The notes beneath the pieces are model-generated. The model was not told the origin of the DNA. It searched no databases and saw only the letters and a program-made list of their open reading frames with translations. This document shows, in pieces, positions 28,276 through 40,038 of a stretch of 64,000 nt of DNA. This stretch comes from Acinetobacter sp. NIPH 2699 (GTDB lineage: Bacteria; Pseudomonadota; Gammaproteobacteria; Pseudomonadales; Moraxellaceae). Each line of letters begins with the position of its first letter. Positions within the stretch are counted from its first letter, which is position 1. Location: the NCBI RefSeq assembly GCF_022549355.1, contig NZ_JAKZGL010000005.1, positions 186,001 through 250,000 of the forward strand, read 5' to 3'. The position numbers were made by a program, and so were the translations under genes.

Positions 28276-30822
28276 TTACCAATCATATTTCAAACCCACT
28301 CTAAAATTGGTTGGCGCACCATAATAGCTATTGGTCGTAGCCAAATGATATTTCTCATTAAAGAGGTTATTTAAATTGAAGTTAACCAACAGGTTTTCAT
28401 TGATTTTATAACGTGCCATTAAATCAACTAAAGCATAGCTGTCTTGTGTGAACCGAGCACCATTTGGTCCGCCATCTTGATAAATTTCACTTTGCCAACG
28501 AAGGCCACCGCCAATTGTCAGTGCTTCATCGAGATAAGGCAGGGTATAAGTGGTAAATAGTTTGGCCGTATTATTCGGGATGCTGGTATTTAAATTTTTG
28601 CCCTTGTTGTCCTGAGAGAGATTACGTGAAAAACTTGCAGAGACTTGCCATACATCTGTCAGTTTTCCTGTACTTTCGATTTCAAAACCACGGCTTTTTG
28701 TTCCAGATTCGGTACGATAAGCTTGAACTTCACTGCCGCTTGGACCGATGATTTTTACTTTATTGCCATTGGCGTCAATAACTTCTACCGCTTTGTTGTC
28801 TTCTTGGGTTTGATAAATGGCAGCTCCAATATTTAACTGATTGTCAAAGAAAGCACCTTTAATCCCCAGTTCGGTACTATTCCCGATCAGAGGCTCTAAA
28901 TAGTTTGCTTGAATATCTACTTTATCTTGTGGAGAGAAAATGGTGGTATAGCTGGCATAGCCTGTCCATTGGTCTGTGAAGTCATAAGTGATACCGAAAT
29001 ATGGAATGACTTCGCCATTTTCTTGCTGTTTTTTATATGATGTGACTTCATCTGCGGTATTAAAGTTGCGAGTAACGCGTTGCCAGTTTTCTACGCGAGT
29101 ACCCAAAATCACCGCCAGTGGATCAGTCAGTTTTAGACGTAATGCACCGAATACGGATTGGCTCTGATCATCACCACTGTAAGCGCCATCAATTATGGTC
29201 GCTGGGCGAGTTGGATTATGTCCATCCCAAGCAAAAATATTATCTAGATCGCCATCCCATGTCATGCCATTGTTCCAGCCAGAATAGGTTGGACGTTTAT
29301 TTTTACTTTTAGCGTAAGTTGTACCTAAAACCATTTCATGTGTTTGGCTAAATAAGTCAAAAGAACCATTTAAAGTTAAGTTAAATAGATCTTGCGTTGG
29401 TTTATAATCCCAGCGGGTTGCATAGATCAAAGCTCCCGCGCCCGTTTGTTTATCAATACCGTTTGAATAGATATAACCGACGACTTCATCAGAGGCTGTA
29501 ACTGTTCTTGAGGCAGTACCTTTGAGTTTCCAGTGCTGGTTAAATTGATGCTCTACATCTGCAAAATATGCAGTTGTTGTACGATTTGAATAGGTCCAGT
29601 CAGCAGCATTTGAATCCGAACGTGACCAATCAATTAGACTGCCATCTGTGTAAAATGAAGGTAAACCACCGCGGGCAATACCTGAAATATCCATTTTTTG
29701 ATAGCTGACTCCTAAACTGGCTTTGGTTTTTTCTGTGAGGTCTGCTTCAACAACACCATAGGCAATTTCACGCTCTTCACTATAACGATCAAGATAAGAG
29801 TCACCTGTTTGATAGGCTAAAATGGTACGACCACGAACACTGCCCGAGGCATTTAATGGCGCTGAGACATCGACATCAGTACGATAAGTATCCCATGAAC
29901 CAGCACTTGCGCTCACAGATGCTTTAAAATCTTGTAACGGTTTCTTTCGCACCATGTTGATACTGGCACTGGCAGAGCCTGCCCCCGTCATTAAACCATT
30001 GGCGCCACGTACCACTTCAACACGGTCAAATAAAGCAGTATCCTGACTTTGAAAAATACTGGTATACGAACTCATAAGCTTTACGCCATCGAGCAAATAG
30101 TTATCAACCGTTTGGCCGCGTGCATAAACAGGTGAGTTATCACTGCCGATGTTCCCCATTTGGTTAATGGTTAAACCTGCAGCTTGTGTAATGACATCGG
30201 TCAGTTGCGTGAGATTCTGATCTCTCATTTGTTGATTGGTGATCACGCTGACCAATTGTGGTGTTTCTTTTAAGCTCAAGGCTAAACCCGTAGAAGCTGT
30301 TGTTGCTTGTGCTGTATATGATCCAGAACCCTCTGTGGTGAGGTTGTTACCTTTATCAGCACTCAAATGAATGGTTGGTAATTGCGCTGCGCCAGATTGA
30401 TTGTTGGTATTCGCTTCGGTCGCATTTGCCTTGGTACGAATCGTCTCTAATTGAACCACTTTAGGTTCAACAGCAGCCACAGTTTCTTTGGCTTGAATGC
30501 TATATCCAGCATTGTCAACTTTGACTGCTTCAAATGTAGATGGTTTAAGCAGTATTGCCAGAGCCTCATCTACAGCGTAATTTCCTTTGAGTGAAACACT
30601 CTTTATTTTTGAGAGCGCAGCAGTGTCATAACTAATCGTTGTACCTGTCTGAATGGCTAACTGCTTCAGTGCCTGATCCAGCGTGGTTTGTGCAATGCTA
30701 ATACTGTGTACACTTGCAGCGTAGGTAGCGCTTGTTGCGATACTGCTGACAACGAGAGGCATCCCCCATAATATTGCACGTATCGCCAAAGCCAATCTAC
30801 TTTTTGCCTGATAATCCTTCAT
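28276..30822 (-). CDS. TonB-dependent ferri-siderophore receptor with STN signalling domain
   Basis: The 848-residue outer membrane receptor has a signal peptide ending near SATYA, an STN domain (about residues 40-108, QTTLDQALKQLAIQTGTTISY), a plug (about 165-290, with YARGQTVDNYLLDGV) and a 22-strand barrel ending in KYDW. The overall pattern is that of FpvA/FoxA-type receptors. The STN domain passes the ligand signal to the FecR-like protein encoded just upstream, which controls the FecI sigma factor. The siderophore cannot be named; no siderophore biosynthesis gene is in the window. Confidence 0.92.
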   Translation of the reverse strand: MKDYQAKSRLALAIRAILWGMPLVVSSIATSATYAASVHSISIAQTTLDQALKQLAIQTGTTISYDTAALSKIKSVSLKGNYAVDEALAILLKPSTFEAVKVDNAGYSIQAKETVAAVEPKVVQLETIRTKANATEANTNNQSGAAQLPTIHLSADKGNNLTTEGSGSYTAQATTASTGLALSLKETPQLVSVITNQQMRDQNLTQLTDVITQAAGLTINQMGNIGSDNSPVYARGQTVDNYLLDGVKLMSSYTSIFQSQDTALFDRVEVVRGANGLMTGAGSASASINMVRKKPLQDFKASVSASAGSWDTYRTDVDVSAPLNASGSVRGRTILAYQTGDSYLDRYSEEREIAYGVVEADLTEKTKASLGVSYQKMDISGIARGGLPSFYTDGSLIDWSRSDSNAADWTYSNRTTTAYFADVEHQFNQHWKLKGTASRTVTASDEVVGYIYSNGIDKQTGAGALIYATRWDYKPTQDLFNLTLNGSFDLFSQTHEMVLGTTYAKSKNKRPTYSGWNNGMTWDGDLDNIFAWDGHNPTRPATIIDGAYSGDDQSQSVFGALRLKLTDPLAVILGTRVENWQRVTRNFNTADEVTSYKKQQENGEVIPYFGITYDFTDQWTGYASYTTIFSPQDKVDIQANYLEPLIGNSTELGIKGAFFDNQLNIGAAIYQTQEDNKAVEVIDANGNKVKIIGPSGSEVQAYRTESGTKSRGFEIESTGKLTDVWQVSASFSRNLSQDNKGKNLNTSIPNNTAKLFTTYTLPYLDEALTIGGGLRWQSEIYQDGGPNGARFTQDSYALVDLMARYKINENLLVNFNLNNLFNEKYHLATTNSYYGAPTNFRVGLKYDW

Positions 30823-30851
30823 GTGGTCTTCTCAACTGGGAGTGTGTTTCT

Positions 30852-30885
30852 CTATAAGTCGGATAAGATCGAAAAAAGGATCAAG
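30852..30885 (-). promoter_or_regulatory. Putative ECF-sigma promoter of the siderophore receptor
   Basis: Read on the minus strand, this stretch contains TTGATCCTTTTTTCGAT followed by TTATCCGAC. It lies between the fecR stop and the receptor start. A closely similar arrangement precedes the heme receptor at 43084-43116. The resemblance suggests -35/-10 elements for FecI-type sigma factors, but no promoter has been mapped. Confidence 0.5.
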
Positions 30886-30888
30886 TTT

Positions 30889-31845
30889 TTATCTTTTTTT
30901 TATTTTTAACAGATAAGGGCTGTAATAGCTCAGTTCAAGTTGATGGGTATAAGCAAGTGTTTCGAGGCTTTGTTGAGTATTATTCAGTGAAAATACCCCA
31001 GAAATATGGATGTTTTTCAACTCAGAATCTATGAGATAGGTTCCTTTTTTATAACGATACAGTTCATCCAGCACTTTTTGCAACGGCCACTGTTCGACGA
31101 CTAACAATTGTTGCGTCCAATAAGGTTGATCATTTTCAAGTGGGATTGGCTTTGAAATTCTATTTCCATTAAAGAACGCACGTTGACCCTGTTGCAGAAT
31201 CTGACGTTGGGGAGAAGTGTGTGGCTGGATGGCGATAGCATGTTGATATACTTTTACTTTGGTTTGGTCATTATGCTCTTGGCGAACGGTAAACTGGGTG
31301 CCTAATGCTTCAACAGAACCATCTTTGGTTTCAACCATAAATGGACGATGCTGAGGGTCTTTTGCAGTTTGAATATAAATTTCACCTTCAATCAGTTTAA
31401 TTTGTCGAAGCTGCTGGGAAAAATTCACCTGAATATAACTATCACTTGCCAGAATCAGTTGGGAACCATCTTTTAATGGAATGGTTTTAATTTCACCGAC
31501 CTCAGTATGATAATCAGATTGCCATTTTGTCCAAGGCATCAAATAAACAGCAAAACCCAGTACACATAGTCCTGAAAGACCGAACAGCATATTCCGTTTT
31601 GTCATCTGGTTAAATTTTTGATTGGACTGGACTAAAGATTCAGCGGGGAAGTTATTTGCAAGCCCTGTTAAGCCTTGGGTGAATTTTTCAATCTGCTGAA
31701 TGGCTAAAGCGTGTTGTTTTTTTTCTATTTTCCATTGTTCAAATTGTTGCTGCTGGATTTCTGTCATTTCTCCTGAATGCAATAACACCAGCCAATCTGC
31801 GGCTGCATCTAAGACATGAGGAGGAATTTTAGATGGGTGAGACAT
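30889..31845 (-). CDS. fecR: FecR-family anti-sigma regulator (siderophore system)
   Basis: The protein of about 318 residues has an N-terminal cytoplasmic DUF4880/FecR_N region (AADWLVLLHSGEMTEIQQQ and the W-containing repeat QQFEQWKIEKKQHALAIQQ), one membrane helix (LFGLSGLCVLGFAVYLM), and a periplasmic FecR domain (GEIKTIPLKDGSQLILASDS and VEALGTQFTVRQE). It senses the loaded receptor and controls the sigma factor encoded upstream. The frame starts at a TTG at 31857, but the ATG at 31845 gives the expected N-terminus. Confidence 0.9.
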   Translation of the reverse strand: MSHPSKIPPHVLDAAADWLVLLHSGEMTEIQQQQFEQWKIEKKQHALAIQQIEKFTQGLTGLANNFPAESLVQSNQKFNQMTKRNMLFGLSGLCVLGFAVYLMPWTKWQSDYHTEVGEIKTIPLKDGSQLILASDSYIQVNFSQQLRQIKLIEGEIYIQTAKDPQHRPFMVETKDGSVEALGTQFTVRQEHNDQTKVKVYQHAIAIQPHTSPQRQILQQGQRAFFNGNRISKPIPLENDQPYWTQQLLVVEQWPLQKVLDELYRYKKGTYLIDSELKNIHISGVFSLNNTQQSLETLAYTHQLELSYYSPYLLKIKKR

Positions 31846-31868
31846 AAGGGGCAGCAATTTCAGTGCGT

Positions 31869-32384
31869 TTAACTGACCTGATTATAAAGGCTTATGCAGG
31901 CCAAGAAAGCTTGTTTCATATCTCTTTTAACGGTCGCTTCAGAAATATTCATTTTTTCACCGATTGCCCGATAAGTCATCCCATCCAGTTGCGACATTAA
32001 AAAGACTTGCGCTGTACGGGTTGGAAGTTTTTCTAACATTAAATGAACCTGATACAAGGTTTCTCTGATACACACTTCATGTTCAGCAGATGGAAAGTAT
32101 TCCTCGGGCAGTTGTGCCACGGCATCTAGATAAAGATGCTCCACATGCTGACGTCGCCAATGATCAATAATCACATGTTTGGCAATCCCCATTAGCCACG
32201 CTTGAGGCTCCTTAATTTTTTCAAAGCAATATTCACTTTTTAAGGCGCGATAAAAAACTTCCTGACTCAGGTCTTCGGACTGATGGTGGTGTTGGAGTTT
32301 ATGTTTAAACCATGACAAGAGCGTCGTTTGTTGAGACCGATAAATTTCACTAAACCATAACTGTTTTTCTACATTCAGGTTCAT
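31869..32384 (-). CDS. fecI: FecI-type ECF sigma factor (siderophore system)
   Basis: The protein of 171 residues has sigma region 2 (LSWFKHKLQHHHQSEDLSQEVFYRAL and WLMGIAKHVIIDHWRR pieces) and region 4 (LPTRTAQVFLMSQLDGMTYRAIGEKMNISEATVKRDM, in parts). It should direct transcription of the receptor gene. The frame extends to a TTG at 32420, but ATG 32384 starts at the usual place. It is divergent from the RND efflux operon, and the shared spacer holds a Fur box, so low iron probably induces it. Confidence 0.9.
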   Translation of the reverse strand: MNLNVEKQLWFSEIYRSQQTTLLSWFKHKLQHHHQSEDLSQEVFYRALKSEYCFEKIKEPQAWLMGIAKHVIIDHWRRQHVEHLYLDAVAQLPEEYFPSAEHEVCIRETLYQVHLMLEKLPTRTAQVFLMSQLDGMTYRAIGEKMNISEATVKRDMKQAFLACISLYNQVS

Positions 32385-32452
32385 AGCAGGAAGTCCACAA
32401 ATTGGATAGGAGATGTGCAATTAAAAGGAAATATTTAAAAATAAGTTTAAAT

Positions 32453-32471
32453 AATAATGATAATTGTTCTT
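32453..32471. promoter_or_regulatory. Fur box between fecI and the RND efflux operon
   Basis: AATAATGATAATTGTTCTT matches the Fur consensus at about 14 of 19 positions, with a perfect AATGATAAT core. It lies 69 bases upstream of fecI and about 150 bases upstream of the adaptor gene, so it could control both directions. Confidence 0.6.
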
Positions 32472-32622
32472 AATATCAATAAAATTGTATACAAACTTTT
32501 ACATAAAGAGATGAGCTGATTTTGATTGCCATTCGACTATCCAAATATAAGGGAACATTTTTTGTTTTCTATACCCGATTCCACCTTATCGATGCTTTTC
32601 GTTTGACCAAGTAGAGAATGTA

Positions 32623-33834
32623 ATGAGTGAACAACACATTAATTTAGAACCGAAACCACATTCTCAGCGTAACAAAATCAAATGGTTGATTGGGTTCATC
32701 CTCTTGATGATCCTGATGGCATGGGGATGGAATTATTGGAAAAAATCTCAAGCTGAAAAACAAGAATCGTTTAGTCAGTGGCGTCAACCTGTTCCTGTGC
32801 GTGTGGTGGGTGTACAGCGGGGTGACCTGCAACTTGAGATTAAAGCGATTGGTACGGTTGTTCCTGCCAATATGGTCAATGTGCAAAGCCAAGTTTCAGG
32901 TGTACTGCAAAAAATCTATTTTCAAGAGGGGCAATACATTAAGAAAGGGCAGTTACTGGCACAGATTGACCCTATACCATTTCAGGTCGCATTGGCTCAA
33001 GCTCAGGGTACACAACAACAAAACTTAGCCCAGTTACACAATGCCCAAACTGAATTGGCACGTTATCAATTGCTATATAAACAGGACTCGATTGCCAAGC
33101 AACAGGTTGATCAACAACAAGCTTTAGTGAATCAGCTCAAAGGACAAATACAGGCCAATCAGGCACAGGTCGATGCAGCCAAATTGCAACTGTCTTACAC
33201 TCAAATTTATGCGCCGATTGATGGTCGAGTCGGATTTCGTCTGAAAGACGCAGGTAATTTGATACAGGCCAATGACGCAACAGGTTTGTTGAGTATTACT
33301 CAGGTTCATCCCATCTATATTCAGTTCGCCGTAGCTGAAAACTATCTTGATATTGTTCGTGAAGCGTCTAAAAATAAACAAAGTATCCGTGTGAGTGCTT
33401 GGGATCGTGCAGAACAAAAACAGTTGGCGACAGGTTCGGTACAGGCATTGGATAATCAAATTGATCTCAATACAGGGACGCTTAAAGTTAAAGCCGTCTT
33501 TGCCAATGCTGATGATGCGTTATTTCCGAATCAATTCGTCAATGTCCGTTTAAATGCCAAGACACTGCATAATGCTGTGCATTTGCCGAGTGATGCCATT
33601 CAGTATGGGGCAAAAGGGACTTATGTTTATATTATCAATAAAGAAAATAAAGCCGAAGTTCGGATGCTCAAGCTGGGTATGGTTTCACAAGGACAAACGG
33701 AAATTTTTGAGGGCTTACAAGGCAATGAGCGTGTTGTCTTAGAAGGCATTGATCGACTTTCAGAGGGGCAGGAAGTCCAAGTTGTTCAGGATGATCATGC
33801 AAATCCAGCGCTAGCAAAAACTGTGACTGGATAA
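32623..33834 (+). CDS. mdtA: RND efflux periplasmic adaptor subunit (MdtA-like)
   Basis: The 403-residue membrane fusion protein has an N-terminal anchor ([17 protein letters not shown]), a barrel-sandwich lipoyl half ([20 protein letters not shown]), a glutamine-rich alpha-hairpin, the second lipoyl half ([17 protein letters not shown]), and a beta-barrel region ([18 protein letters not shown]). It links the inner-membrane RND pump to the outer-membrane channel. It is the first gene of a four-gene operon with two different pump subunits, the MdtABC arrangement. A Fur box lies upstream. Confidence 0.9.
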   Translation: MSEQHINLEPKPHSQRNKIKWLIGFILLMILMAWGWNYWKKSQAEKQESFSQWRQPVPVRVVGVQRGDLQLEIKAIGTVVPANMVNVQSQVSGVLQKIYFQEGQYIKKGQLLAQIDPIPFQVALAQAQGTQQQNLAQLHNAQTELARYQLLYKQDSIAKQQVDQQQALVNQLKGQIQANQAQVDAAKLQLSYTQIYAPIDGRVGFRLKDAGNLIQANDATGLLSITQVHPIYIQFAVAENYLDIVREASKNKQSIRVSAWDRAEQKQLATGSVQALDNQIDLNTGTLKVKAVFANADDALFPNQFVNVRLNAKTLHNAVHLPSDAIQYGAKGTYVYIINKENKAEVRMLKLGMVSQGQTEIFEGLQGNERVVLEGIDRLSEGQEVQVVQDDHANPALAKTVTG

Positions 33835-33838
33835 TCAA

Positions 33839-36800
33839 ATGAATATCTCAAGATTCTTTATCCTGCGACCCGTAGCCACCACATTATTGATGTTGGCACT
33901 GTTTTTCAGTGGCTTATTGGTCTGGCGTTTATTACCTGTGTCTGCCTTGCCGCAGGTCGATTATCCCATTATTCAGATTTATACCTTTCAACCTGGGGCA
34001 AACCCAGACACCGTCCAGCGCACAATGACCTCACCTTTAGAACGGGAAATGGGCAAGATCGCTGGCTTAAAGCAAATGTCATCCAGTAGTTCAGTCGGTG
34101 CATCGGTGATTACCCTGCAATTTGAGCTGAGTGCTGAACTGGGCATTGTTGAGCAAGAAGTGCAATCGGCTCTAAGTACCGCCAGCAGCAAATTGCCAAA
34201 TGATTTACCGACACCGCCGATTTATCGCAAGGTCAATCCTGCCGATGTGCCTGTCATTACATTGGCGATTAGTTCAGATACATTGCCATTAACCACAGTC
34301 TACGACATGGTTGATACCCGAGTGGCGCAAAAGCTGTCACAACTTTCAGGTGTGGGCATGGTCAGTTTGGCTGGCGGGCAGCGTCCAGCGATTCGGGTAC
34401 AGATGAATCCGAGTGCATTGGCAGCATTTAAGCTGAGTGCAGAAGATGTCCGTGCTGCGATTTCGGCAGCCAATGCCAATCAACCCAAAGGCAGTTTTGA
34501 TGGGCCTTATCGTTCTACCATGCTCGATGCCAATGATCAGATGCGTTCCGTTGCAGACTATGAGAATTTAATTTTACGTTGGAATAATGGCGCACCGATT
34601 CGCTTAAAAGATGTTGCGCAAGTGATTGAGGGCAGTGAAGATCGTTATATGGCGGCATGGGCAGATAGCCAATCTGCGATTTTGGTGAATATACAGCGCC
34701 AGCCGAATGCCAATGTGATCGAAGTGGCAGATCAAATTAAAAAAATATTGCCCGAGCTGCAACAAAACCTCCCAGATAACGTGCATATCCGTGTGCTGAC
34801 TGACCGCACCGAAAGCATTCGTAGCTCCATTAAAGACGTACAAAAAGAATTGGTTTTCGCCGTTTGTTTGGTGGTGCTGGTTACATTCTTATTCTTACGC
34901 AATTTTGCCGCAACCCTGATTCCCAGTGTTGCCGTGCCACTGTCGATTATCGGCACTTTTGTGCTGATGTATTTCCTCGGTTTCTCGGTCAATAATTTGA
35001 CTTTAATGGCGCTGACCATTGCCACAGGCTTTGTTGTAGATGATGCCATTGTGATGCTAGAGAACATTGCACGACATCGGGAGTCAGGGGAGAGTATGTT
35101 ACAGGCGGCTTTAAAAGGCGCTAAAGAAATTGGTTTTACCCTGATTTCACTCACGATTTCCCTGATTGCAGTTTTGATTCCTTTATTGTTTATGAGTGAT
35201 GTGGTTGGTCGGCTGTTTCATGAATTTGCCGTGACATTGGCCGTTGCGATTGCGATTTCGCTGGTGGTTTCCCTGACACTCACCCCAATGATGTGCGCCT
35301 ATCTACTCAAAGACTCGGCAAAGCATACAGAGAAAACGAGTCGATGGAATCTTGATCGTGTGATTGGGCACTATGCAAAATTACTGCAATGGGTGTTGCG
35401 ACATCAAGCCTTGACCCTAATGGTAATGTTTGCAACGGTGGTTTTGGCAGGACTTCTATACTGGTTTATCCCTAAAGGCTTTTTCCCTGTGCAGGACAAT
35501 GGTGTGATTCAAGTGGTAACTGAAGCACCAGATCAGATTTCTTTTCAGGCGATGAGTGAACGTCAACATGCGTTGGCAGAGGTCATTCTAAAAGATCCTG
35601 CGGTGGCCAGTTTGTCCTCATTTATTGGTGTAGATGCCAATAATCCCAAGTTAAGTAATGGACGTATTCTGATCAATTTAAAACCGCATGCTGAACGTGA
35701 TCAAGCCGCTGAAGTGATTGCTCGGTTACGTGAAGACTTTGTTCAAGTTCAGGGGATCAAAGGTTGGATGCAACCTGTACAAGAGTTGAGTATTGAAGAC
35801 AAAATTAGCCGTACCCAATATCAACTGAGTTTGACTGCACCGAAAGCCCAGCTATTAGAGCAGTGGACACCTAAACTGGTACAGGCATTGACACAACATA
35901 CTGCATTTGTAGAGGTCACCAGTGAAGATTCGGGGCAGGGTTTACAAGCTTATATTGAGGTCAATCGTGATGCAGCAGCACGTCTAGGTCTCAGCGTTGA
36001 AGACATTAGTTTGGCTTTGCAGAATTTATTTGCGCAGCGCCAAATAGCGACTTTATATACCCAGTCAAATCAATATCGAATTGTACTGGAACTAGACCCT
36101 AAATTAACTCAAGGCATTGAAGCGCTTAATCAAACCTATATTCATAACAAACAGGGACAGGCAATCTTGTTGAGTTCGGTTGCGACTATTGCGCAACAAC
36201 ATGCACCGATTATTTTACAGTACCAGTCTCAATTTCCTACGGTTGGGATTTCGTTTAATTTGGCCAAGGATGTCTCCTTAGGTGAGGCAATTCAGGCGAT
36301 TGAGCAGGTTCAGCAAAGTCTTGATTTGCCTCCTGAGCTAGATTTGCAATTACAAGGCGCGGCAGCAGCATTTAAAAATTCTCAGCAACATACCTTATGG
36401 TTAGTGATTGCCGCGATTGTGACCATGTACATTGTTTTGGGAATGCTTTACGAGAGTTTTATTCACCCGATTACTATTCTTTCTACTTTGCCCTCCGCGG
36501 CGATTGGTGCTTTGCTGGCACTGTTTATGGTCAATCAACCGCTGGATATGATTGCCCTGATTGGGATTATTTTATTGATTGGTCTGGTCAAGAAGAACGG
36601 CATTATGATGGTTGATTTTGCCTTGGCTGCCCAGCGCAATCAGGGCCTATCTGCTGAACAGGCGATTTATCAGGCTGCACTATTACGCTTTCGCCCCATC
36701 CTAATGACCACACTGGCCGCATTGGTTGGTGCAATTCCGTTGATGTTGGCTTCAGGTTCAGGCGCTGAGTTACGCCAGCCTTTAGGGATTGTGATGGTAG

Positions 36801-36925
36801 GCGGTTTATTGGTGAGTCAGGTTCTCACCTTATTTACTACGCCTGTGGTGTACCTGTTCTTTGATGGTCTAAAGCAGAATCAAGATGAACCTGTTGTATC
36901 AGGTCAGGCAGGCACATTCGAATGA
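33839..36925 (+). CDS. mdtB: RND efflux permease subunit (MdtB-like)
   Basis: The 1028-residue inner-membrane proton antiporter has 12 expected helices in two repeats and large periplasmic domains. The paired aspartates of the proton relay are in [17 protein letters not shown] (TM4, about residue 400), and [11 protein letters not shown] opens the second half. It forms a heteromeric pump with the paralogue encoded next, whose start overlaps this stop (ATGA). Heteromeric RND pumps of the MdtBC/MuxBC type handle bulky anionic compounds; the substrate here is unknown. Confidence 0.93.
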   Translation: MNISRFFILRPVATTLLMLALFFSGLLVWRLLPVSALPQVDYPIIQIYTFQPGANPDTVQRTMTSPLEREMGKIAGLKQMSSSSSVGASVITLQFELSAELGIVEQEVQSALSTASSKLPNDLPTPPIYRKVNPADVPVITLAISSDTLPLTTVYDMVDTRVAQKLSQLSGVGMVSLAGGQRPAIRVQMNPSALAAFKLSAEDVRAAISAANANQPKGSFDGPYRSTMLDANDQMRSVADYENLILRWNNGAPIRLKDVAQVIEGSEDRYMAAWADSQSAILVNIQRQPNANVIEVADQIKKILPELQQNLPDNVHIRVLTDRTESIRSSIKDVQKELVFAVCLVVLVTFLFLRNFAATLIPSVAVPLSIIGTFVLMYFLGFSVNNLTLMALTIATGFVVDDAIVMLENIARHRESGESMLQAALKGAKEIGFTLISLTISLIAVLIPLLFMSDVVGRLFHEFAVTLAVAIAISLVVSLTLTPMMCAYLLKDSAKHTEKTSRWNLDRVIGHYAKLLQWVLRHQALTLMVMFATVVLAGLLYWFIPKGFFPVQDNGVIQVVTEAPDQISFQAMSERQHALAEVILKDPAVASLSSFIGVDANNPKLSNGRILINLKPHAERDQAAEVIARLREDFVQVQGIKGWMQPVQELSIEDKISRTQYQLSLTAPKAQLLEQWTPKLVQALTQHTAFVEVTSEDSGQGLQAYIEVNRDAAARLGLSVEDISLALQNLFAQRQIATLYTQSNQYRIVLELDPKLTQGIEALNQTYIHNKQGQAILLSSVATIAQQHAPIILQYQSQFPTVGISFNLAKDVSLGEAIQAIEQVQQSLDLPPELDLQLQGAAAAFKNSQQHTLWLVIAAIVTMYIVLGMLYESFIHPITILSTLPSAAIGALLALFMVNQPLDMIALIGIILLIGLVKKNGIMMVDFALAAQRNQGLSAEQAIYQAALLRFRPILMTTLAALVGAIPLMLASGSGAELRQPLGIVMVGGLLVSQVLTLFTTPVVYLFFDGLKQNQDEPVVSGQAGTFE

Positions 36926-39900
36926 ACCTGCTGTCTATTTTTATTCATCGCCCTGTTGCCAGTATCTTGCTTGCAACTGCCATTATTTTACTTGGGGTAT
37001 TGGCTTATTGGCGCTTGCCTGTTGCAGCATTACCACAGGCAGATATTCCAACGATTGTGGTACGGGCTAATTTACCAGGCGCAAGCCCCGAAAGTATGTC
37101 CGCAACGGTGGCGACCCCTTTGGAACGTGCCATGATGGGGGTATCTGGGGTAAAAGCAATTAATTCATCCAGTAATCAAAGCTCGACACAGGTGGTTTTA
37201 CATTTTGATTTAAATACCGATATCAATGAAGCGGCACGTGAGGTTCAGGCTGCGATTAATGTGGCAATGTCGCAGTTACCGTCAGGTATGCCAAGCCCGC
37301 CCGAATATTTCAAAATTAACCCGAGCCAAAGCCCCATTTTCTATTTGGCGCTGAGTTCACCACAGCTTTCAGCGGGTAAGCTATATGAGATTGCATCCAA
37401 TCAATTACAGCCTAATCTGGCACAGATCAGTGGTGTCGGTGAAGTGGAGATTGATGGCGCCTCCATGCCTGCCGTGCGTATTACCATTAATCCAAATGCC
37501 CTGATCTCTATGGGCGTTTCTTTAGAGCAGGTGCGACAGGCGGTTGCGAACAGTAATGTGGTGCAAGCATTGGGTGTGGTTGAGCAACAACAATTGCGTT
37601 GGCAAGTGGCGCTCTCAACCCAGTTAAAAACAGCTCAGGATTTTGCCAATCTGGTGATTAAGCAAACTGATGCTGGCGTGGTACGTTTAAAAGATATTGC
37701 GGAGGTGACGGACTCAGTTGAAAACCGTTATGTCAGTGGTTTTCATAATGGTCAACCTGCTGTTATTTTAAAAATCAGTCGTCAACCGAATGCCAATACC
37801 ATTGCTACCATTGATCAGATTAAGGCCAGATTGCCTGCATTAAGCCAGTTAATTCCCAGTGATACGAAATTAACCGTGGTGATGGATGGCTCGAATATTG
37901 TTCGTGCCAGTTTGAGTGAAGCACGGGATACCTTGATTTTCTCCATGTTGTTGGTTGTGATCGTGGTGGTATTGATGTTAGGCCGATTGCAAAGTGCCGT
38001 GATTCCAGCGATGGCATTGCTGGTCACCTTGGTTGGTGTTTGTAGTCTGATTTATCTGGCTGGTTTTTCTCTCAATAATCTTTCGATTATGGCGATGATT
38101 GTCGCGATTGGTTTGGTCGTAGATGATGCCATTGTGGTACTGGAAAATATTGAAAGGTATATCGAACAGGGGTGTGCTCCACTCCAAGCGGCTGTAAAAG
38201 GTATTCAGGAAGTTGGTTTTACCTTGATCGCCATGAACTTGGCATTGATGGTGATTTTCCTTTCTGTTTTGTTCATGGGTGGTGTGATTGAACGTTTGTT
38301 TAGAGAATTTTCACTGACCTTGGTCTTTGTGATTGTGCTCTCTGTATTTGTTTCTCTTGTTTTAACCCCGAGCTTATCGGCACGTTGTTTAAAGCCTTTA
38401 AGCAAGCATCAACCGCAAAAACTTTATCGCTATAGTCATGACCTTATTCAAAAGCTAACCCAGTCTTATATTGGTTCTTTAAGGTGGGTGTTAAAGCATG
38501 GCTATCTCATCGTGGTGTTGTGGTTAGGCGCAATCATTGCCTCGGTCTATTTATATGATTTACTGCCCAAACGTGTGTTACCCGAACAAGATACAGGGCG
38601 TGTTGGGGCATTTATTCGAGGTGATGATGGTTTCTCTTTTCAAGTTATGCAGCCCAAAATCGCTGCTTTTACTCAAGCCCTGATTGCTGATCCTGCGGTT
38701 CAGGATGTGGTGGGTACCTCGGGTGGCGGTGGCGGGATGACCAACTCATTCCTGATGGTGAGTCTTAAACCGAAAGCCGAACGAGATGGATTAAGCTCCA
38801 AAGAAGTTGTCGAACGGTTAAAGCGCAATGCACCTTGGCAGGCAGGTGCCGTTTTTTCTGCCAGTGTAGAACAGGATTTACAGTTGGATGATCCTTTTGC
38901 CAGTGGCAATGCTCAGGAATATTTACTCTTGCTGCAATCGGATAATGTGAGCTTGCTGCGTGAATGGGCGCCTAAAGTTGCCGAAGCCATGAAAAAACTG
39001 CCTGAATTAGACGAAGTCGAGACACAGGGCGATGAGGGAGCACAGCATGTCACGCTGGATATTGATCGTGAAGCAGCAAAGCGTTTAGGTGTCGATATTG
39101 ACGGTATTGCCAGTGTACTCAATAACTCCTTTTCACAGCGTCAGATTTCCACCATTTATGATCAGAATGATCAGTTTCATGTGGTGATGGAAGTAGATCG
39201 TCGTTTTACCGAACATCCCGAAGCATTGGCAGATGTCAAAGTACCCAATCAGCAAGGTGAGTCCGTGCCTTTAAGTAATTTCACCACATGGTCTTATGGG
39301 ATCAGTAATGACCGTATTTATCGTCGTAATCAATATGCAGCAATGGGTGTTGGGTATGTGGTGAAGAACGGTTATAGCTATGAACAGGCTGATGCCGCGA
39401 TTCGGAGCGTATTGCCCAAGATTATGTTGCCTAAAGAGATTTTTATAACCACAGATCGGGATGTAGAAAGTGAAAGCCTACAGGCAGGACTCAGTACACC
39501 TGCTTTGATTGTTGCAGTGATCATGCTGATTTTTATTGTTCTTGGTGTGACCTATGAAAGTGTTGTGCATCCATTTACGATTCTATCGACCATTCCAACG
39601 GCTGCTTTGGGGGCTTTATTCAGCTTATGGCTGTTTAACATTTCGTTTAGTCTGATTGCTTTATTAGGCCTGTTTTTACTGATCGGGATTGTGGTGAAGA
39701 ATGCCATATTATTGATTGATTTTACCATCCAACAGCGTCGTCAAGGTCATACAGCGATGGATGCCGTTATTGCGGCAGCGACGTTACGTTTTCGTCCTAT
39801 CCTGATGACCAACACGGCTGCTTTATTGGGGGCAATTCCACTGGCATTAGGTTGGGGAGAGGGTGCTGAAATGCGCCAGCCTTTAGGTATTGCCATTGTC

Positions 39901-40029
39901 GGTGGACTGGCTTTGGGACAACTTTTAACCTTGTATACCACACCTGTGATGTATTTAATTTTGGAAAAAATCGCTCAGTTGTTTAAAAACTTGATGATGA
40001 AAATTAATGTTTTTCATTGGAGCAAATAG
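36922..40029 (+). CDS. mdtC: RND efflux permease subunit (MdtC-like)
   Basis: The 1035-residue second pump subunit shares the RND layout: N-terminal helix after [17 protein letters not shown], proton-relay aspartates in [37 protein letters not shown] at the start of the second half, and a C-terminal helix pair ([20 protein letters not shown]). [10 protein letters not shown] loop near residue 600 is glycine-rich. It is coupled to the MdtB-like gene by a four-base overlap and precedes the outer-membrane channel gene by nine bases. Confidence 0.93.
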   Translation: MNLLSIFIHRPVASILLATAIILLGVLAYWRLPVAALPQADIPTIVVRANLPGASPESMSATVATPLERAMMGVSGVKAINSSSNQSSTQVVLHFDLNTDINEAAREVQAAINVAMSQLPSGMPSPPEYFKINPSQSPIFYLALSSPQLSAGKLYEIASNQLQPNLAQISGVGEVEIDGASMPAVRITINPNALISMGVSLEQVRQAVANSNVVQALGVVEQQQLRWQVALSTQLKTAQDFANLVIKQTDAGVVRLKDIAEVTDSVENRYVSGFHNGQPAVILKISRQPNANTIATIDQIKARLPALSQLIPSDTKLTVVMDGSNIVRASLSEARDTLIFSMLLVVIVVVLMLGRLQSAVIPAMALLVTLVGVCSLIYLAGFSLNNLSIMAMIVAIGLVVDDAIVVLENIERYIEQGCAPLQAAVKGIQEVGFTLIAMNLALMVIFLSVLFMGGVIERLFREFSLTLVFVIVLSVFVSLVLTPSLSARCLKPLSKHQPQKLYRYSHDLIQKLTQSYIGSLRWVLKHGYLIVVLWLGAIIASVYLYDLLPKRVLPEQDTGRVGAFIRGDDGFSFQVMQPKIAAFTQALIADPAVQDVVGTSGGGGGMTNSFLMVSLKPKAERDGLSSKEVVERLKRNAPWQAGAVFSASVEQDLQLDDPFASGNAQEYLLLLQSDNVSLLREWAPKVAEAMKKLPELDEVETQGDEGAQHVTLDIDREAAKRLGVDIDGIASVLNNSFSQRQISTIYDQNDQFHVVMEVDRRFTEHPEALADVKVPNQQGESVPLSNFTTWSYGISNDRIYRRNQYAAMGVGYVVKNGYSYEQADAAIRSVLPKIMLPKEIFITTDRDVESESLQAGLSTPALIVAVIMLIFIVLGVTYESVVHPFTILSTIPTAALGALFSLWLFNISFSLIALLGLFLLIGIVVKNAILLIDFTIQQRRQGHTAMDAVIAAATLRFRPILMTNTAALLGAIPLALGWGEGAEMRQPLGIAIVGGLALGQLLTLYTTPVMYLILEKIAQLFKNLMMKINVFHWSK

Positions 40030-40038
40030 GAAGTCTTT